From Pseudoalteromonas ulvae UL12 (GTDB lineage: Bacteria; Pseudomonadota; Gammaproteobacteria; Enterobacterales; Alteromonadaceae): a DNA stretch of 64,000 bases. The stretch is taken from contig NZ_AQHJ01000028.1 of the NCBI RefSeq assembly GCF_014925405.1, forward strand, positions 1-64,000, read 5' to 3'. Below, piece by piece: positions 16,108 to 25,538 of this stretch; the first letter of the stretch is position 1, and every line of letters begins with the position of its first letter. The notes below the pieces were generated by a model that was not told the DNA's origin, did no database searches, and saw nothing but the letters and a program-made list of their open reading frames with translations. Made by a program: the position numbers and the translations under genes.

Positions 16108-18027
16108 TTATTTACCGATATTTTCTGCAAAAAATGAAGCCATTTTAGTATAAAAATCAGTTTGATTCTTTTTCTTGTGATAACCATGGCCTTCGTCTCT
16201 AACCATAGACTCATAAGCGTAATCAATTTTATCTAAAGCATCTGTTAGAGCATTATATTGTTCCATAGGAACCCTAACATCATCTTCACCGTGCGCGATA
16301 AATAATTTAGCTTTTATTTTATCAACATTGAAAGAAGGCGAGCGAGCCTGCATGTCTGCCATATCAATACCGTGGACCATGTCGAGGAATTTTCTTCCTT
16401 GCTCAGTCGTTGGGATATCACCACTTTCTTTCATTTCAGGTAAAGAGTAGACGCCGACATAACCAATCGCGCATTTGTAAAGATCAGGTTCTCTAATGAC
16501 GCCCATCAAGGCAGAATATCCACCGTAACTACCACCATAAATACAGATTCGATTAGGGTCTACAATTCCTTGTTTGATAGCCCAATGTGTAGCATCTGTC
16601 ACATCGTTTTGCATCTCATTCCCCCATTTTTGGTAGCCGCTTTTTTCAAATGCTCGACCGTAACCACCTGATCCTCTGAAATTGACTTGTATCACTGCAT
16701 AGCCCAGAGACGCGATATACTGCACTTCTTTATTGTATCCCCAATAATCACGAGGCCCATGAGGACCGCCATGGACCACCACCACAGCAGGTAGGTTTTT
16801 ATCTGCAAGCCCCTTAGGTATTGTCAAGTAACCATTTAAGTCAATTCCATCTCGGGATTTTATTCTAAAAGGTTCCATCATTGATAAGCTCTTTTTATCA
16901 ACAGCTTCAGTTGTAGCAGCTATAAATGTGGCTTTTTTTGAATTGATATCATAGAGGTAAAAAGCTGCAGGTGAAGTATCTGCTTCTGCTCTAAAGACAG
17001 CTAGATTTTTACGTTTAGAATGACTAGTGAACTCTAATCTGTAATTTTTGAACGAGTCGCTTAAGTCTTTGTAAATAGCATTTTCACCGGAAGTATCAAA
17101 ATACTGATACTGAGGGTAGTCTGGGTCAAAAGTAGCGCCAATTACATCACCTTTGGGGCCAATAATAGGATTTAAAATATCGACACTGTTATGTCCTGCA
17201 AGGAGTAATAATTCTTGAGATTGTAAATCTAAGGTATAAATTGCGGTTGTTTTTCTGCCAGAATCACTGAGGATGTAAGCTTTATTTCCAGCTAAGTTCA
17301 TCCCTAAAAATGCTAGGGTATCGCCTTTTTTGTATTTTAACTTTTCTAGATTCAGAGATTTCCAATCATCGTTGATTGTTTGTTTAAAATATACGCTTAA
17401 ATCACCTTCACCTAAATTTTGCTTATCGTTTTCTTGATAATGGAACGCAATTCTTGGGTTGCCTTCAATATCAGTGGTAATGCCAAATACATCTTCTTTT
17501 GGTTGACCAGCAATATAATCCATTTTGCCAGTATAAATATTTAGCTTGTGAATTTTTACCGAAAAATCATCATTGTAATGACCTTTGGTGACTAAAATGT
17601 TGTTTTTATCTGAAGGTAATGTACTGATTACTCTTAAAGATGATGTCGTCGAAAATAGAATTTCTCGTCTATTCGAACCATCGTAATTGGCTACAACATA
17701 ATAAGGCCTTCCACCTTTTGTATCTAAATAGCCCACTGTTTTAGCGACTGACATCATCAGTCTTTCATCATTCAGCCAAACGACAGAGTTAATTCTTTGA
17801 TATTCACCAAATGAAAAGGCAGCTGTTATCTTTCCTGATTCTTTATTGAGAATGACTAATTTTCTTTCAGTATCTTCATTATAAGTTAAAGAGTAATAAT
17901 CTCCCCCTGGAGAGATCTTAACATCCACATACCCTCCTTTTGCAAAAAAGTTCTCGAGAGTGTTAGTACCAAATGCATTAAAGCTTATTGATATGACACA
18001 AAATAAAACAAGCCTGATGAAATACAT
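16108..18027 (-). CDS. Secreted S9-family prolyl oligopeptidase-like peptidase
   Basis: The 639-residue protein has a signal peptide (MYFIRLVLFCVISISFNAFG), an N-terminal beta-propeller-like half (residues about 30-370) and a C-terminal alpha/beta hydrolase half. The catalytic set is visible: Ser in GGSYGGYSA, Asp in HGEDDVRVP and His in EGHGYHKKK. It resembles acylaminoacyl or dipeptidyl peptidases of subfamily S9C, which trim peptides in the periplasm. It is a single gene, convergent with mesD. Confidence 0.92.
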   Translation of the reverse strand: MYFIRLVLFCVISISFNAFGTNTLENFFAKGGYVDVKISPGGDYYSLTYNEDTERKLVILNKESGKITAAFSFGEYQRINSVVWLNDERLMMSVAKTVGYLDTKGGRPYYVVANYDGSNRREILFSTTSSLRVISTLPSDKNNILVTKGHYNDDFSVKIHKLNIYTGKMDYIAGQPKEDVFGITTDIEGNPRIAFHYQENDKQNLGEGDLSVYFKQTINDDWKSLNLEKLKYKKGDTLAFLGMNLAGNKAYILSDSGRKTTAIYTLDLQSQELLLLAGHNSVDILNPIIGPKGDVIGATFDPDYPQYQYFDTSGENAIYKDLSDSFKNYRLEFTSHSKRKNLAVFRAEADTSPAAFYLYDINSKKATFIAATTEAVDKKSLSMMEPFRIKSRDGIDLNGYLTIPKGLADKNLPAVVVVHGGPHGPRDYWGYNKEVQYIASLGYAVIQVNFRGSGGYGRAFEKSGYQKWGNEMQNDVTDATHWAIKQGIVDPNRICIYGGSYGGYSALMGVIREPDLYKCAIGYVGVYSLPEMKESGDIPTTEQGRKFLDMVHGIDMADMQARSPSFNVDKIKAKLFIAHGEDDVRVPMEQYNALTDALDKIDYAYESMVRDEGHGYHKKKNQTDFYTKMASFFAENIGK

Positions 18028-18944
18028 GGTTATCCTTTTTATTTTTTATGAATTCACTAACATTGTACCTTATTCTCGTTTCAAGCTAAAAGCATGTTTT
18101 TATTAAAAAGTTATAAAAAAGTTAGGAGGTAATATCTATCACCCGCCATCTGGTAAACGACAACTTGCATTTAAAAGTGAGTTAAATAAATTTACAAACA
18201 GAGCAGTGAGAATATAACAAAATAAGCAAGCAGACCTATTTACAAACAGCCTCACACCTTAATAGTGAATATAAAGCACTGTTTATTTCCAGTGTAAAGT
18301 TGGCTCCTCACAGAAGTTGTAAAAGAGCCATAACAAAGTATGAATAGGGTTTCTGTATTGTGGCTGTATTACCTAGGCATGTCTTCAACGTAAAGTTATG
18401 ATAATGGCATGCTAAATTGCCACTTTGGCTTAGTAATTTAACCTTACGCAGATTTACATCAGACCATTTTGAGCAGTCAAAGAAAATGGCTGTGTCAAGT
18501 GACTCTTCATATCCAATAAACATCTAATTTTTTAACGACAATTGAATCGCTCTACTGAGCGTATGAACGAAATTCAAGCACAGTTGTAATAGGCTGTAAT
18601 AGGATAAAAATCATCAACTTGGTACATTTCGTCTATTGCAAGAGTGCCCCCGATAACCTATTGCAACCATGCCAAAGGAATGAGTGTGACTAGGATAGTT
18701 AACGCTCTGGTAATGAAGGACCCATCAACGGATGTGATGTTAAGGACATGCTCAAGATGAGCGAACTGGATCTTAATATGACTAGGTGACGTTTATTTAC
18801 GCTGTGTTTTTTGAACTTAGCGTCAATTGACTCTTAGAGCCAACTACATATTAAGAACGCACAGGCCGTGCGACCGTTTAGGACGAATGCAGGAGCTAAG
18901 AGCCAAGGACGGTTTTTTTATCATCCCCAACCAATTTCCTTTAA
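18028..18944. other. Gene-poor region with unexplained possible structured segment
   Basis: No convincing gene is seen in about 900 bases. From about 18690 to 18925 the composition is unlike the AT-rich flanks and shows internal order. CTTAATATG (18772-18780) can pair with CATATTAAG (18846-18854). A motif CTTAGAGCCAA near 18832 recurs as CTAAGAGCCAA near 18895. The segment ends ACGGTTTTTTT near 18917, like a transcript end. It could be a non-coding RNA or the non-coding part of a decayed mobile element such as a group II intron; I cannot decide. Confidence 0.35.
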
Positions 18945-19097
18945 GTTATTGGATTCCTTTCTAATAATAGGTTAGAACTAGCAGACTGGAGTGGCCGCCA
19001 TTTTGACCCAAAAAAGCGCGGCGCTATCAGTAAAACACAACCCAAGATATTAGTTGAGCTAGGGATTGAAATCGCCATGTTGCTTGGAGCGGTATAA
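18945..19097 (+). pseudogene. Fragment of a COG1943/Y1-type (REP-associated) transposase
   Basis: A 50-codon open stretch reads RLELADWSGRHFDPKKRGAI and then ILVELGIE. This resembles the C-terminal region of the long Y1 (IS200-like, REP-associated) transposases common in Shewanella, Vibrio and Pseudoalteromonas, which have a WTGR...DKRG pattern. There is no start codon, and the frame closes at 19097 without the rest of the domain. It is a remnant only. The family assignment is by memory of the pattern. Confidence 0.5.
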
Positions 19098-19431
19098 AAC
19101 TTCAGGCGGAAATATAGCAGTTTCGCAGGCCAACCAAGCACGCTCAGACAATGTGCCCATTAGTATCAACACAGTTAGTATCACGGAGTCGGCTAAGTTT
19201 TAACAACGCTATTTTTATTTCAATGAAATAGGCAACGGCCTCACTTTGTCATGGCTGAAATAGCGATTATCAACCAATTTTTTATCGATATATCTCCATC
19301 AACCTTTTGAGTTAGCAACATCAGCAAAGTCTAATCATTTTTACGTGCCGTGATGCATCCAAATATCCTATTTCCCTTAGAAATTCTTTGTTGTATTTTT
19401 TCTTATATCAAATAAAATCAATGAGATATTT

Positions 19432-19887
19432 ATGGCTGTCCTATATTTTTCATTTTTGACAGTAACTATCGTGCTGTTTTATGACCAAGCCAAGCGCATG
19501 CCCAGCAATGTTACCAATGAGGATAATTTTGGGGTGTTTGGCCATTGTTCTAGGCAGCAATTGGTGTCGTTTTATCAAGCTTATTGTCCAGAGTTATTAA
19601 TCGTCAAGCAAGGGATAGAGGAGACGTTAGTGTTGCAACAACAAGCATTAGTAGGTTACCCCGTTTTACCCGCCAAACAGGTTGTCGATACGACCGCAGC
19701 AGGGGAGGCGTTTTCTGCAGGGTTTTTGGCTGAGTTTTTATCTGGAGCGAGTATTGGACAAGCGCTCCCCACGGTGAACCTGCTTGCAAGCCAAGTGATA
19801 TTGGCAGCGGGGGCCATTGTTGATACTTGTGTGCTGCTTCGCTCATTATTAGTACCTATTTCTGCTGAAGGATGCATGTATGAATAA
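19432..19887 (+). pseudogene. Truncated PfkB-family sugar kinase (KdgK-like C-terminal half)
   Basis: From about residue 24 the product resembles the C-terminal half of 2-keto-3-deoxygluconate kinase: MPSNVTNEDNFGVFG, LLIVKQGIEETLVL and the PfkB signature VVDTTAAGEAFSAGFLAEFL. The sugar- and ATP-binding N-terminal half (about 170 residues) is missing. The catalytic Asp of the usual AAGDxF motif is Glu. The first 23 residues look unrelated. It is therefore most likely a decayed gene. Its end overlaps the start of the hexosaminidase by 8 bases, suggesting the two were once an operon. Confidence 0.7.
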
Positions 19888-22201
19888 GTCTAATTACCTG
19901 TTTGTTATCGCTTTGATTGTTTGTTTTTTCTCCCAAGCTTTCGCTGCAAATACCCCACCATTGATGCCGATGCCAAGTCAGATCCAAGTGCAAGTTGGGC
20001 ATATTCAACTCGATGAAATTTTACAAGTCAACGTGGCACACTTGCAACAAGGCACCTTACAACCCTTGCTGTCACAGTCATTATTGACCAGTCATTTTAA
20101 AGCCATAAAGTGGACAGCTAAGCGTCAGGCACAATTGTTGATAAACGTGGCTGAACAGGCGCCTCCTTTGCCTTATTTGGGCATGGATGAAGGTTATCGT
20201 TTGGATATTAATGATCAGGTGATCACTATAAGCAGCCAAAATCAATATGGCATGCTGCGCGGGCTTGCTACTTTATCGCAATTACTGTTTTTTGCTGAAC
20301 AACCCCGCCAACTACAACATTTAACTATAAATGATGCACCGACTTACTTATGGCGTGGCTTGTTATTTGATGGGGTACGCCATTTTTTACCCGTTGAAGA
20401 TGTAAAGCGCACTTTGCGCGGATTAGCCTCAGCAAAATTAAATGTTTTTCATTGGCATTTAACTGACGACCAAGGCTGGCGAATCGAATTAAACAGTTAT
20501 CCCAAGTTACATCAAACGGCATCGGATGGCTTGTATTACACGCAAGCACAAATTAAAGATGTAGTGGCCTATGCTGCGCAGCTTGGTATTCGTGTTGTGC
20601 CTGAGTTTGATGTGCCCGGTCACGCCAGTGCGATTGTATTGGCTTATCCATCTCTTGGGAGTGGCACAACTTTAGCGAAAATGGAACGCCATTGGGGTGT
20701 GTTTAAACCGCTATTGGATCCAAGTAACTCAGCAGTCTACCAATTTATTGATGACGTGGTGGCTGAATTAGCAGGCTTATTTCCTGATCCCTATTTGCAC
20801 ATTGGAGGGGATGAAGTCGACGACAGTGATTGGCAACAAAACCCGAAAATCCAAGCGTATATGGCAAAAAACAAACTCGTTGATAGCGATGCACTGCATG
20901 CTTATTTCAATCAGCAAGTTGCAGTCATTTTAGCTAAATATAATAAGAAAATGATTGGCTGGGATGAGGTGCTGCATTCAAGTTTACCAACAGAAACTTT
21001 AGTGCAATCTTGGCGCGGGCATCATTCATTAGCAGCGATCCGAGAGTCTGGGTTTGATGGTTTGCTCTCCAGTGGTTTTTATATCGATCAGCCACAGTGG
21101 ACAAGTTACCATTATCGTAATCACCCAATCGCTCAGACTGAGCAAATGGTGACGGCGACGCAACTGCTGGGTGGTGTCAGTTTTACTCTGACTCGCTTAA
21201 AAGGGGCGGCGGTGACCGGAAATGTTGAGGTATTTCGCAATCAACAGAAAAGTTTGAGTGCGCGAATAGAGATAAACGGAAAAGGGCAGTTTATTAGCGA
21301 TAAGGTTGAGGCGCTCAGTAACAAAGGCCAGTATAGGGTGACACTCGATACATGGATGGGGCCAACAGATCTTCATTTTAATACACAAAAAGATAGCCAG
21401 TTTGAGGCATTTATTGGCAATACGCCCTATGGGTTTTCGGCTAAGGTCAATCGCTCCGCCCAATCACTTAGCGAGTTCAATGCACAATTGAGGGCTAAAC
21501 AACAACGGTCGCAATCAGGTCAAGTACTTGGCGGTGAAGCAACCATCTGGTCAGAAATGGTCACCACAGACAATCTCGATACCCGAATTTGGCCAAGGCT
21601 TTATGCTATTGCCGAGCGTTTATGGTCATCGCCTAGTGTAACTGATGAGCAAGACATGTACCAAAGGCTCGGTAAAATTACGCGTTATGCTGCCGATCAT
21701 GTTGGCTTATTGCACGAACAGCAATTGATGCAGCGTTTAAAGCAAGAGTTCGGCATAAAATCAGAGGATTTAGATGCATTACTCAGCTTTAGTCAGCTAA
21801 TTGAACCTGCACATTATTATACGTTACATCATTTAGCCTATTTGCGAGATGAATATCATCAATTAGCACCACTGGATCAGTTAGTTGATGTGTTGCCGGT
21901 AGAAAGCCTGCAATTGCGAGAGTTCGACCATCAAGTGGCAGACTATCAAGCGAAATGCCAAGGAGCTGTGCTATCGGGTTTACAAGCTCAATTGTTGTCA
22001 TGGCAAAAAATGATTGAAGAAAATCATCAACTCTTTATTGCAATAAAAGAGTGGCAAGTTAGCTATCGAGCTATCCTACAGGCATTAAAACAACACACTG
22101 ATTTGAGTGTTTTTCAGCCCGTTGTTAATCACAACGGCACGGTGTCACAGGTGATAGCCTCTATCAACAAATTAAAAATGGCACAAAGGCAGTGTTTGTA
22201 A
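19880..22201 (+). CDS. Secreted beta-N-acetylhexosaminidase, GH20
   Basis: The 773-residue enzyme has a signal peptide (LFVIALIVCFFSQAFA). An N-terminal GH20b-type domain follows (to about residue 150), then the GH20 barrel starting WRGLLFDGVRHFLPVEDVKR, with FHWHLTDDQGWRIE and the catalytic Asp311-Glu312 in HIGGDEVDDSDW. It releases terminal GlcNAc or GalNAc, as in chitin-oligosaccharide breakdown. An insert of about 120 residues (roughly 420-550) separates the middle of the barrel from GGEATIWSEMV and the closing Trp-rich part. A helical C-terminal tail follows. The upstream kinase fragment overlaps its start. Confidence 0.93.
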   Translation: MNKSNYLFVIALIVCFFSQAFAANTPPLMPMPSQIQVQVGHIQLDEILQVNVAHLQQGTLQPLLSQSLLTSHFKAIKWTAKRQAQLLINVAEQAPPLPYLGMDEGYRLDINDQVITISSQNQYGMLRGLATLSQLLFFAEQPRQLQHLTINDAPTYLWRGLLFDGVRHFLPVEDVKRTLRGLASAKLNVFHWHLTDDQGWRIELNSYPKLHQTASDGLYYTQAQIKDVVAYAAQLGIRVVPEFDVPGHASAIVLAYPSLGSGTTLAKMERHWGVFKPLLDPSNSAVYQFIDDVVAELAGLFPDPYLHIGGDEVDDSDWQQNPKIQAYMAKNKLVDSDALHAYFNQQVAVILAKYNKKMIGWDEVLHSSLPTETLVQSWRGHHSLAAIRESGFDGLLSSGFYIDQPQWTSYHYRNHPIAQTEQMVTATQLLGGVSFTLTRLKGAAVTGNVEVFRNQQKSLSARIEINGKGQFISDKVEALSNKGQYRVTLDTWMGPTDLHFNTQKDSQFEAFIGNTPYGFSAKVNRSAQSLSEFNAQLRAKQQRSQSGQVLGGEATIWSEMVTTDNLDTRIWPRLYAIAERLWSSPSVTDEQDMYQRLGKITRYAADHVGLLHEQQLMQRLKQEFGIKSEDLDALLSFSQLIEPAHYYTLHHLAYLRDEYHQLAPLDQLVDVLPVESLQLREFDHQVADYQAKCQGAVLSGLQAQLLSWQKMIEENHQLFIAIKEWQVSYRAILQALKQHTDLSVFQPVVNHNGTVSQVIASINKLKMAQRQCL

Positions 22202-22561
22202 GTCGTGCTTATGAACTTTAAGTTGTGTGTGAGCCTGATAACTTTGCAATGTTGCTGTGGGTGAGAGTGGCATCGGTGTTATTGGTAAGCTGTTTGTGTA
22301 AACGACTTTATGTCACGATTGGATATGTTGTAAACGTGATGTTCAATGCGCTTTTTGATCCGAGGGGTGAGCAAAATAATACTGTTGATGAATACAGTGT
22401 TTATGATTTTTCCCATATCATCAAAATAGCCTCAGTCAGTATCTGTTTACACGATTAAAATTCGTTGGCATTATTGGAACATGTTAAAACCCATCAAAAT
22501 GGTGTGTTTAAAAATCCCATTTTGGGACAAGTTAAATTGTTATATATACAAGGAAAGCCCA
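22202..22561. other. Intergenic region, nothing recognised
   Basis: These 360 bases between the hexosaminidase and a small secreted protein show no credible gene. A short open frame (22225-22458) has no ribosome site and no family pattern. TCCCATTTTGGGA near 22516 is a short palindrome of unknown meaning just upstream of the next gene. Confidence 0.35.
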
Positions 22562-22996
22562 ATGAAAATTTTTACCATAGTGCTACTGTTCATAACTTTT
22601 AACCTATCAGCCAAAGAAGAAAGCGGAGTTATTGTGAAAATACTTCCTGATTCTTTAGTTTTAAATTCAAGTTGTAAAGCTATGGCAGATTTAGTTGCCC
22701 AAGATTTTTCAATCTTATATGCCTGTACAGACTCCTTTCAACGTATGTACTTTTATAATTTCAGACTAAATAATATAGATTTAGTGGCTGATTTTAAAAA
22801 GGATTCAACTGACGTTGTAGTAAATATAAGTCAGTTTAAGTCTTATACTCTCTACGAAATAACAGCAAAAAACTCAGACAATAAGCCAATAAAGGCTGTT
22901 TCTTATTGTACAAAGGAGCTATGTCTAGATTTAGTCAGCGATGAGGAATATGAAAAATCTATTCAAGACTCAATAACATCACAATTACGAGGCTAG
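22562..22996 (+). CDS. Small secreted hypothetical protein
   Basis: The 144-residue product has a clear signal peptide (MKIFTIVLLFITFNLSAKE). The mature part of about 125 residues has four cysteines that could form two disulfides: one in SSCKAMADLV, one in YACTDSF, and a CTKELC pair. I do not recognise the family. ATG 22562 follows AAGGAAAG. The frame is open 81 bases further upstream but without a ribosome site. Codon use is AT-rich compared with the hexosaminidase upstream, as for other accessory genes between 22 and 26 kb. Confidence 0.65.
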   Translation: MKIFTIVLLFITFNLSAKEESGVIVKILPDSLVLNSSCKAMADLVAQDFSILYACTDSFQRMYFYNFRLNNIDLVADFKKDSTDVVVNISQFKSYTLYEITAKNSDNKPIKAVSYCTKELCLDLVSDEEYEKSIQDSITSQLRG

Positions 22997-23343
22997 TATT
23001 TATAAGGCAGGCCTTTGCTAATAAGCCTGTGTCTTAAGGGAGAGGTTCAATGATTATCAAGGGCAAGCAGCCGACTCGCTGCGTTATCGGTTGTAATCGA
23101 CGTTATACAACGATATCTATTCTCATCATTGCTTTAAACCGTTACTTTAAACAAATTAATAACTTATAGTATGAAAACACGCAAATTGCTTCTACGTAAA
23201 TGAACTCACTGACGCTCTTAAACTTCCGCAGAGTAATGCGTTAGCCAACGGATATAGTTCGGTGAAATATACATGAAACTGTACATAAATACAGTGGTAT
23301 GTATAATCCCCAATAATTTAGATGACGAATGCGCAGGGAATTT
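22997..23343. other. Intergenic region, nothing firm
   Basis: This stretch of 347 bases has no gene. It includes an inverted pair AGGCAGGCCT / TAAGCCTG just after the small secreted protein, which could be part of a weak terminator. A sequence ATGCGTTAGCC near 23236 resembles the right core of an integron attC site, ahead of the next small gene. Neither is strong. Confidence 0.35.
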
Positions 23344-23832
23344 ATGCTAGAAGATTTAGAAGTGTCCGCACCAAAGGACTTTGATTTTATAATTGGTGAT
23401 TGGAATGTAAAACATCGTAGGTTGAAAAATTTATTAAATGACTGTGATGAGTGGGTTGAGTTTGAAGGAAAATCTTCCACACGAAAAACCATGGGAGGGT
23501 TTGGAAATTTAGAAGATGTTTACCTTCAATTTCCTGAGTCGTCATTTAGAGCTGTTGCCTTACGCTCTTATAATGCAGAATTAAATTTATGGTCTATCTG
23601 GTGGTTAGATGGGCGCTTTCCTGATGTATTAGATGTGCCAGTGGTAGGTCGGTTTACTGAAGGTGTAGGAGTATTTTGTGCAGATGATGTACTCAACGGA
23701 GTTAATATAAAAGTGAGATTTAAATGGATCTCGTTAGATCCAAGTAAGCCAAGGTGGGAACAAGCATTTTCAAAAGATAATGGTGAAACTTGGGAAACTA
23801 ATTGGACTATGGAATTTTCACAAAGCCAATAA
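23344..23832 (+). CDS. DUF1579-like hypothetical protein
   Basis: The 162-residue protein reads DFDFIIGDWNVKHRRLK, EWVEFEGKSSTRKTMGGFGNLED, a LNLWSIWWLDGR strand, VVGRFTEGVGVF and a C-terminal PRWEQAFSKDNGETWETNW. This is a common pattern in bacterial lipocalin-like proteins annotated as DUF1579 or unnamed; their role is unknown. ATG 23344 has AGGGA at the right distance; ATG 23329 would add five residues. A TTAACAAGTGCATTAA sequence after the stop resembles the left end of an attC, so the gene may be a stray cassette. Confidence 0.7.
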   Translation: MLEDLEVSAPKDFDFIIGDWNVKHRRLKNLLNDCDEWVEFEGKSSTRKTMGGFGNLEDVYLQFPESSFRAVALRSYNAELNLWSIWWLDGRFPDVLDVPVVGRFTEGVGVFCADDVLNGVNIKVRFKWISLDPSKPRWEQAFSKDNGETWETNWTMEFSQSQ

Positions 23833-23971
23833 TCTGTAATGTATTGGTTAACAAGTGCATTAAATTTGGCTGTGCAAGCTGAGCGATTTTTGCAAAAATC
23901 AAAAGGCGAAAAAAAAGTGTCTAACTTGCTCTGCAGTTTATGCGGGCCTCGGTACAAAAAGGACTTTGGTG

Positions 23972-24577
23972 GTGTTTGAAAGTATTGCGATTTATTCAGG
24001 GTTAATAGCAACTATTTGGATCGTCATTGGTGTTTATATTGCGAGCCGATTTTATAATGGTTATAGCCACTCTAAACAATTTTGTAGTGAATTAGGTGCA
24101 ACAGGTAGCCCAACAGAAAAGCTGTCTCCTTTAATCAACAATTACCCTCTAGGCTTTTTATTTTGCTTTTTTGGTTGGTATTTGGCGCAACTCTCAGACG
24201 TTTCAATCTTGGTTAACATTACAGGTTGGCTTGTTATTATCCATGGTGTGGGCACGTGGGTTGCGGGTTATTTCCCCATGGACGCAGATCCTTTTACTCA
24301 AAGTCCAACGTTTAATTGTAAGGTTCATTCTTGGGCTGGTTTCATTATGTTGCTTTCGTTAGTTGTAGCACCCATCTTAGTTGCTATCAGTCCAACGACG
24401 GAAGTTATTCCTCTGTATTTCCGTATTTTTTCAGTTGTTTCTGTTATGGCGGCTATTTATTATCTTGTTGCTATGGCTAAAGCTGTAAAATCTCAAACCA
24501 ATCCAGGCACTCATCAGCGTATTTCTTATGGCTTTCAACTGTTGTGGCTAAGTATATTTTCATTAGTGTTGGTATAA
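23972..24577 (+). CDS. DUF998 family membrane protein
   Basis: The product has about six membrane helices in roughly 200 residues. It shows the DUF998 pattern: a first helix, YSHSKQFCSELGATGSPTEKL in the first loop, GVGTWVAGYFPMDADPF in the middle and KVHSWAGFIMLL. Function is unknown. Three tandem possible starts exist (TTG 23966, GTG 23969, GTG 23972). The last is chosen because AAGGA (23959-23963) is then 8 bases away. Confidence 0.8.
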   Translation: MFESIAIYSGLIATIWIVIGVYIASRFYNGYSHSKQFCSELGATGSPTEKLSPLINNYPLGFLFCFFGWYLAQLSDVSILVNITGWLVIIHGVGTWVAGYFPMDADPFTQSPTFNCKVHSWAGFIMLLSLVVAPILVAISPTTEVIPLYFRIFSVVSVMAAIYYLVAMAKAVKSQTNPGTHQRISYGFQLLWLSIFSLVLV

Positions 24578-24724
24578 TCAATAAATCCCAAAAAACATTG
24601 TGTTAAATGTCCATTCAACATCAACTAAATGATTGAGCCAAAATAGGCATTCAGTTATCGTGTGTTGATTAATAAATTAAAAACGAGTCGTTCTACAGGC
24701 TCGTTATGCGTATCTAAGGTTCAT

Positions 24725-25225
24725 ATGGTGTTTGAAAAACTGGCTAAACATCACGCTAGCCAACTTTTAGATTTTGAATTAGACAATAAGCAATGGTTTG
24801 AGACACTCATTGAACCTAGAGCTAAATCGTTTTATTCAATAAAAGGTGTCACCGAACATATTGATTTATTAAACGTTCAAATGGATAACGGTACTGGATA
24901 TAGTGGAGTATTACTTCAAGATAACATAATAGTTTCACGCGCAAATATTAAAGACATCTCCAATAATGAAGCGTTTGTTGGTTATCGTGTAGCAAAAGCG
25001 TTTACCGGTAAGGGGGTTGCTAGTTTTTGTTTATCACAGCTAATAAATATTGCTCAGAGTAAATTTAATATTACCGAGCTGAAAGCTCTGGTCTTGGAAA
25101 ATAATCCTGCATCAATGCATGTATTAAGAAAATTTGGTTTCGAAGCTACAAGTAGAAATGTAAACACTAAAACCTTAAATGGTAAGCAGCTAAGCTGTAT
25201 AGAGTTCTTTGCAAAATACTCATAA
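24725..25225 (+). CDS. GNAT-family acetyltransferase, RimJ-like
   Basis: The 166-residue protein has a GNAT fold pattern: FVGYRVAKAFTGKGVASFCLSQL (acetyl-CoA loop, residues about 80-105) and LENNPASMHVLRKFGFEAT near 125-145. It would acetylate an unknown amine substrate. ATG 24725 is preferred, with TAAGG upstream. The gene is preceded by GGCTCGTTATGCG and followed at its stop by CATAACAG. Both resemble integron core sites, and the repeat shared with the end of the cassette array follows. It may be a displaced cassette. Confidence 0.82.
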   Translation: MVFEKLAKHHASQLLDFELDNKQWFETLIEPRAKSFYSIKGVTEHIDLLNVQMDNGTGYSGVLLQDNIIVSRANIKDISNNEAFVGYRVAKAFTGKGVASFCLSQLINIAQSKFNITELKALVLENNPASMHVLRKFGFEATSRNVNTKTLNGKQLSCIEFFAKYS

Positions 25226-25538
25226 CAGATATGATCCGATCTCTCGTTAATAGGCATTACTTATATTTCGACTGCGAAGAAAAAATAGGTGTCGTATATT
25301 TCGCATAATATTGAAACGCTACAGAACAGAATGCACTAAGTAAAGTTAACCTTAATTAGCCTTAAAAATGCCGCAACACCCCACTGAAACCTTATAAAAA
25401 ACCTCAATTCAAAGTATCAATTTAAACGAACTAAACAATTGAGTCAAAATAGGAACTAGGCTATTGTTTGTTAACAATTAAACATCAATAAATAGAGCCA
25501 ATGTTCGGCTCATAGATTAACCTATTGGGCTTTTTATA
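25226..25538 (+). repeat. Intergenic region with dispersed repeats
   Basis: The first part (25239-25264) matches 6912-6937 in 25 of 26 bases. The last part (about 25424-25485, CAATTGAGTCAAAATAGG) resembles a stretch near 24626-24680 (TGATTGAGCCAAAATAGG) with similar following bases, so the GNAT gene is bracketed by related sequences. A hairpin GAGCCAATGTTCGGCTC at about 25496-25512 precedes the next gene. No coding sequence is seen. Confidence 0.5.

Noticed and set aside
18308..18523. A 71-codon minus-strand open frame in the gene-poor region
   Set aside because: No ribosome site, no family pattern and AT-rich composition; treated as chance.
22225..22458. A 77-codon frame after the hexosaminidase
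   Set aside because: No ribosome site, odd composition and no recognisable domain.
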